From: Streptomyces lincolnensis
GTDB taxonomy: Bacteria > Actinomycetota > Actinomycetes > Streptomycetales > Streptomycetaceae
Assembly (NCBI RefSeq): GCF_001685355.1
Contig: NZ_CP016438.1
Span: forward strand, 10,255,055 to 10,319,054
DNA: 64,000 nucleotides
Direction: 5' to 3'
Below are positions 61,844 through 64,000 of the stretch, piece by piece (positions within the stretch are counted from its first letter, which is position 1; the number at the start of each line of letters is the position of its first letter). The notes beneath the pieces are model-generated. The model had not been told where the DNA came from. It worked only from the letters and a program-made list of their open reading frames with translations, and ran no database searches. The translations under genes and the position numbers were made by a program.

Positions 61844-62046
61844 GGCGTGGTTTCCATTTCCTGAGGGGTTGGGCTTGCGTGGCCGTGATCGCGACCACGG
61901 AGCTGTTGCGCCTGGTGGGGTGCGGGTGTCGTCGGCTTGTCACTCGGAGCTGCGTCGGCTGGGCCGGTCCCGCCTGCACCTGTGCGGCATGGCGTGGGCG
62001 TTCGTTCGCGCTGATGGCGAGCCACCGCTCTGTCCCCACCATTTAC

Positions 62047-62060
62047 CTTACGTTCATAAT
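62047..62060. promoter_or_regulatory. Regulon site 8
   Basis: CTTACG-TT-CATAAT, 204 bp upstream of the enoyl-CoA hydratase gene, in an A/T-rich island. Confidence 0.5.
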
Positions 62061-62219
62061 ACAATAGGCCGAGAAGCGCCCAGCAGGCAAGACCCGACAC
62101 ACGGGGGGAACCGTCGCCGGCCGTACAGCACGCTTGACCGACCGACGAATCACAGATGCTGTGCCGTGGCGTTCCCTTGGCGGACGTGCCTGGCGGTTGG
62201 CCGGTGGGGCGGGTGCGCC

Positions 62220-62918
62220 TCAGGGGAGCTGCGGGTAGAGCGCGGAGACGCCTCCGGCCAGTGCGGCCTGCGCCTGTCGGGAGGCCTCGTCCGCGAGGAT
62301 CTCGTAGGCGCCGGCGGCGATGCCGTCGACGGCGATGCGCGCGATGTCGGCCGGGTCGGACTTGGCCGCGTCGACGGCTCGGACCATGTCGGTGTCCATG
62401 TAGCCGACGTGCAGGCCGGCTACGCGGATGCCCTGGTCGGCGAGCTGGAGGCGCAGGGTGTTGGTGAGCGACCACTCGGCGGACTTGGCGGCGCAGTAGG
62501 CGCCGAAGTCCGGGAAGCTGACCCAGGACAGGCCGGACAGGACGTTCAGTATCGTCCCGCCGCCGTTGGCCGCGATCTGGGGTGCGAAGGCGCGGGCCAC
62601 CGAGAGGGTGCCGAAGTAGTGGGTGTCCATCTCCAGGCGGACGGCGTCCAGGTCGGCGGTCAGCAGGTCGGCGCCGGTGGACGACCCCGCGTTGTTGACC
62701 AGGACCGTGATGTCGCCGGTGGCCTCGGCGGCCGCCGCGACGGAGACGGGGTCGGTGATGTCGAGCGCGATCGGCTTCACGCCGGGCAGGTCGACCTGGT
62801 CGGGGTTGCGGGCGCCGGCGTAGACGGTGGCGCCGCGGCTGAGCAGTTCGGCGGCGAGGGCTCGGCCGAATCCCCGGTTGGCGCCGGTGACAAGGGCGGT
62901 GCTGGTGGAGAGGTCCAT
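62220..62918 (-). CDS. Short-chain dehydrogenase/reductase
   Basis: 232 residues. TALVTGANRGFGRALAAELL (NADP-binding TGxxxGxG), LVNNAGSSTG, active-site Ser in ILNVLSGLSW and YCAAK (Tyr, Lys) in DFGAYCAAKSAEW. A classical SDR, probably an alcohol/ketone oxidoreductase in the same pathway as the OYE and hydrolases. A copy of its last 34 codons lies inverted at 52643. A perfect regulon site lies 71 bp upstream. Confidence 0.92.
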   Translation of the reverse strand: MDLSTSTALVTGANRGFGRALAAELLSRGATVYAGARNPDQVDLPGVKPIALDITDPVSVAAAAEATGDITVLVNNAGSSTGADLLTADLDAVRLEMDTHYFGTLSVARAFAPQIAANGGGTILNVLSGLSWVSFPDFGAYCAAKSAEWSLTNTLRLQLADQGIRVAGLHVGYMDTDMVRAVDAAKSDPADIARIAVDGIAAGAYEILADEASRQAQAALAGGVSALYPQLP

Positions 62919-62988
62919 GAAGGTTCCCGGTGAAGTGGAGAGGAGATGACCGGAGCACGGATGGCGTGGCCTAATGCGGCTCCATTAA

Positions 62989-63002
62989 ATTACGATCGTA
63001 AT
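62989..63002. promoter_or_regulatory. Regulon site 9 (perfect dyad)
   Basis: ATTACG-AT-CGTAAT, a perfect 14-bp palindrome, 71 bp upstream of the SDR. The best match to the family consensus. Confidence 0.7.
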
Positions 63003-63104
63003 CGTAAGCAGAGTGAGTCAGTGATCGCAACCGATCCGCCTGGTGAACGACGCTGCGCCAGGCACCTTGGCCGGAGCACCGTCAAGGAGACAGGCGGATG
63101 GCGC

Positions 63105-63503
63105 CCTAGATCCGCCGCGCCCTACCGCGACATAGAGGACCCGGGCAAGCCCACCGGCCGGCTGCGTGCCCGGCTGACCTCGATGACCGACCAGACCGGT
63201 ATCGCGGTCATCGCCGTGCACCCGGCCTACACCAGCCGCTGGGGCCGCCCAGCACGGCAGAAACCCCTCAACTCCAAGACTCGTAAGACCACTCGCCATG
63301 AGGCTGCCGCCGTGGCGATCAGAAGGCGCGCCCTGCGGCACCCGGTCCGGCGTCGGACGGCACCGCCCCCTGCTCACCGGAGTGATGAGCAGGGGCATCG
63401 GACCGTCCAGGCTGGACCGGGTGCCCCCACGATCCGTGCGCGCCGGATGCGGAGCGAACGCGGGGGACCAGAACGCCCAACACCGTTCGGGGCGTTCTGC
63501 TGA
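63105..63503 (+). pseudogene. TnpB-like (IS200/IS605 family) C-terminal remnant
   Basis: Reads RLRARLTSMTDQTGIAVIAV, HPAYTSRWGRPARQKPLNSK, HEAAAVAIRRRALRHPVRRR. In Streptomyces TnpB-like proteins the 'VDPAYTSRWG' block carries the last RuvC aspartate, here changed to His (VHPAYTS), and the zinc-finger/N-terminal parts are absent. Ends at a stop near 63503. Confidence 0.7.
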
Positions 63504-64000
63504 GCAGGGGGCCTGGCAACAGGACTCACTCCCGCTCAGTCTCTAGGAACGGTTCAACGCCGCCACGCTCTACGCCTACTCGCTGCTCCAGGAGAACGTC
63601 GCAGCCTGCGTCCGCCAGCGCCGTCCGAAGCCCGGGTCACGCATATCGGGCCAGGCCCGCGGATCCATCTGCGTGACCTCCACGAGAGATAGTTGCAACC
63701 GCGCAGGTGACTCCGCTGCGAACTGCCCGAGCCAAACTGACTCGATATCAGGCCGCATGACCTTGAAGAGGGGAAGACAACATCTCAGATACTCCATAGT
63801 TTTTTGCTTCCATTAGGAGGCATGGGGAGTGCTGGCCAGGTCCGGTCCGTGGGAGAACGGGTTGAACTGCTTCTTCCCTCTCCAGACCGGGGCCTGCCTC
63901 ACAGGAGCCGCGTGGCACACTCTCGCCTACTTGCCAGCCAGTGGACGACCGCGGAGCGGACGTCCACTCAGATACCTTAACTACAAGCCAAGTTGCAGAT
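63504..64000. other. Window end, weak minus-strand frame only
   Basis: A 73-codon minus-strand frame (63797-63576) begins MEYLRCCLPLFKVMRPDIES and reads somewhat protein-like (WLGQFAAESPARLQLSLVEV), but there is no ribosome binding site and no family I know. The last 200 bp are less G+C-rich and hold nothing I recognise. Confidence 0.3.

Noticed and set aside
1..64000. tRNA, rRNA, CRISPR arrays, complete prophage or conjugative genes
   Set aside because: Looked for characteristic sequences and gene orders; none seen.

Overview
The window looks like Streptomyces chromosome, or a large Streptomyces replicon. It is visibly G+C-rich with G/C third codon positions and uses GTG and TTG starts. It carries Streptomyces-type families (DUF6493, DUF5302, Eis-like acetyltransferase, ISAzo13, Vgb lyase) and a very high load of broken transposases and gene remnants. 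Decay on this scale is typical of a chromosome arm or accessory island. I saw no rRNA, tRNA or CRISPR array.

Region by region. 0-17 kb: a DUF6493 gene, a DUF5302 gene, dienelactone hydrolase, a broken xdhC joined to an istB remnant, a SUKH (SMI1/KNR4) protein, a P-loop kinase-like protein, a three-gene operon around a sigma-factor-like protein (11.0-12.6 kb), a secreted protein, a two-gene operon of a membrane protein and a TIM-barrel glycosidase-like protein (14.0-16.0 kb), and a VOC protein beside a truncated PadR repressor gene. 17-27.6 kb: prepilin peptidase, hydrolase, truncated Eis-like gene, many IS remnants, a tandemly duplicated pair of 38-residue secreted peptide genes (21.6-22.0 kb), an ArsR regulator, a nitrilase-fold protein lacking its nucleophile, and one near-complete ISAzo13 element. 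28-39 kb: a two-component system whose kinase has an internal amber codon, a Tat-exported hydrolase, a secreted lipoprotein/inhibitor pair bracketed by 92-bp direct repeats, a decayed IS5 inserted at the end of a DUF6896 gene, a TetR-P450 pair, and a virginiamycin B lyase.

39.7-44.2 kb is a compact module: a LacI regulator divergent from an MFS transporter, an alpha/beta hydrolase and a beta-lactamase-like esterase, with a 24-bp perfect palindrome between them. It suggests uptake and ester cleavage of one inducing compound.

45-63 kb appears to be a dispersed catabolic regulon: three paralogous alpha/beta hydrolases, an acyl-CoA ligase (frameshifted), an old yellow enzyme, an enoyl-CoA hydratase, an SDR and TetR regulators. 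Nine intergenic sites carry variants of ATTAYG-NN-CRTAAT, three of them perfect dyads. Pieces of these same genes (OYE tail, SDR tail, TetR halves) are duplicated or inverted inside the cluster. In its middle sits a divergent GlxA-type AraC regulator and an unusual quinone oxidoreductase-SnoaL-SnoaL fusion.

The two items I rate most likely to be new biology are the tandem secreted peptides and the shared-operator regulon. All family names are from recognition of sequence motifs; no database search was run.
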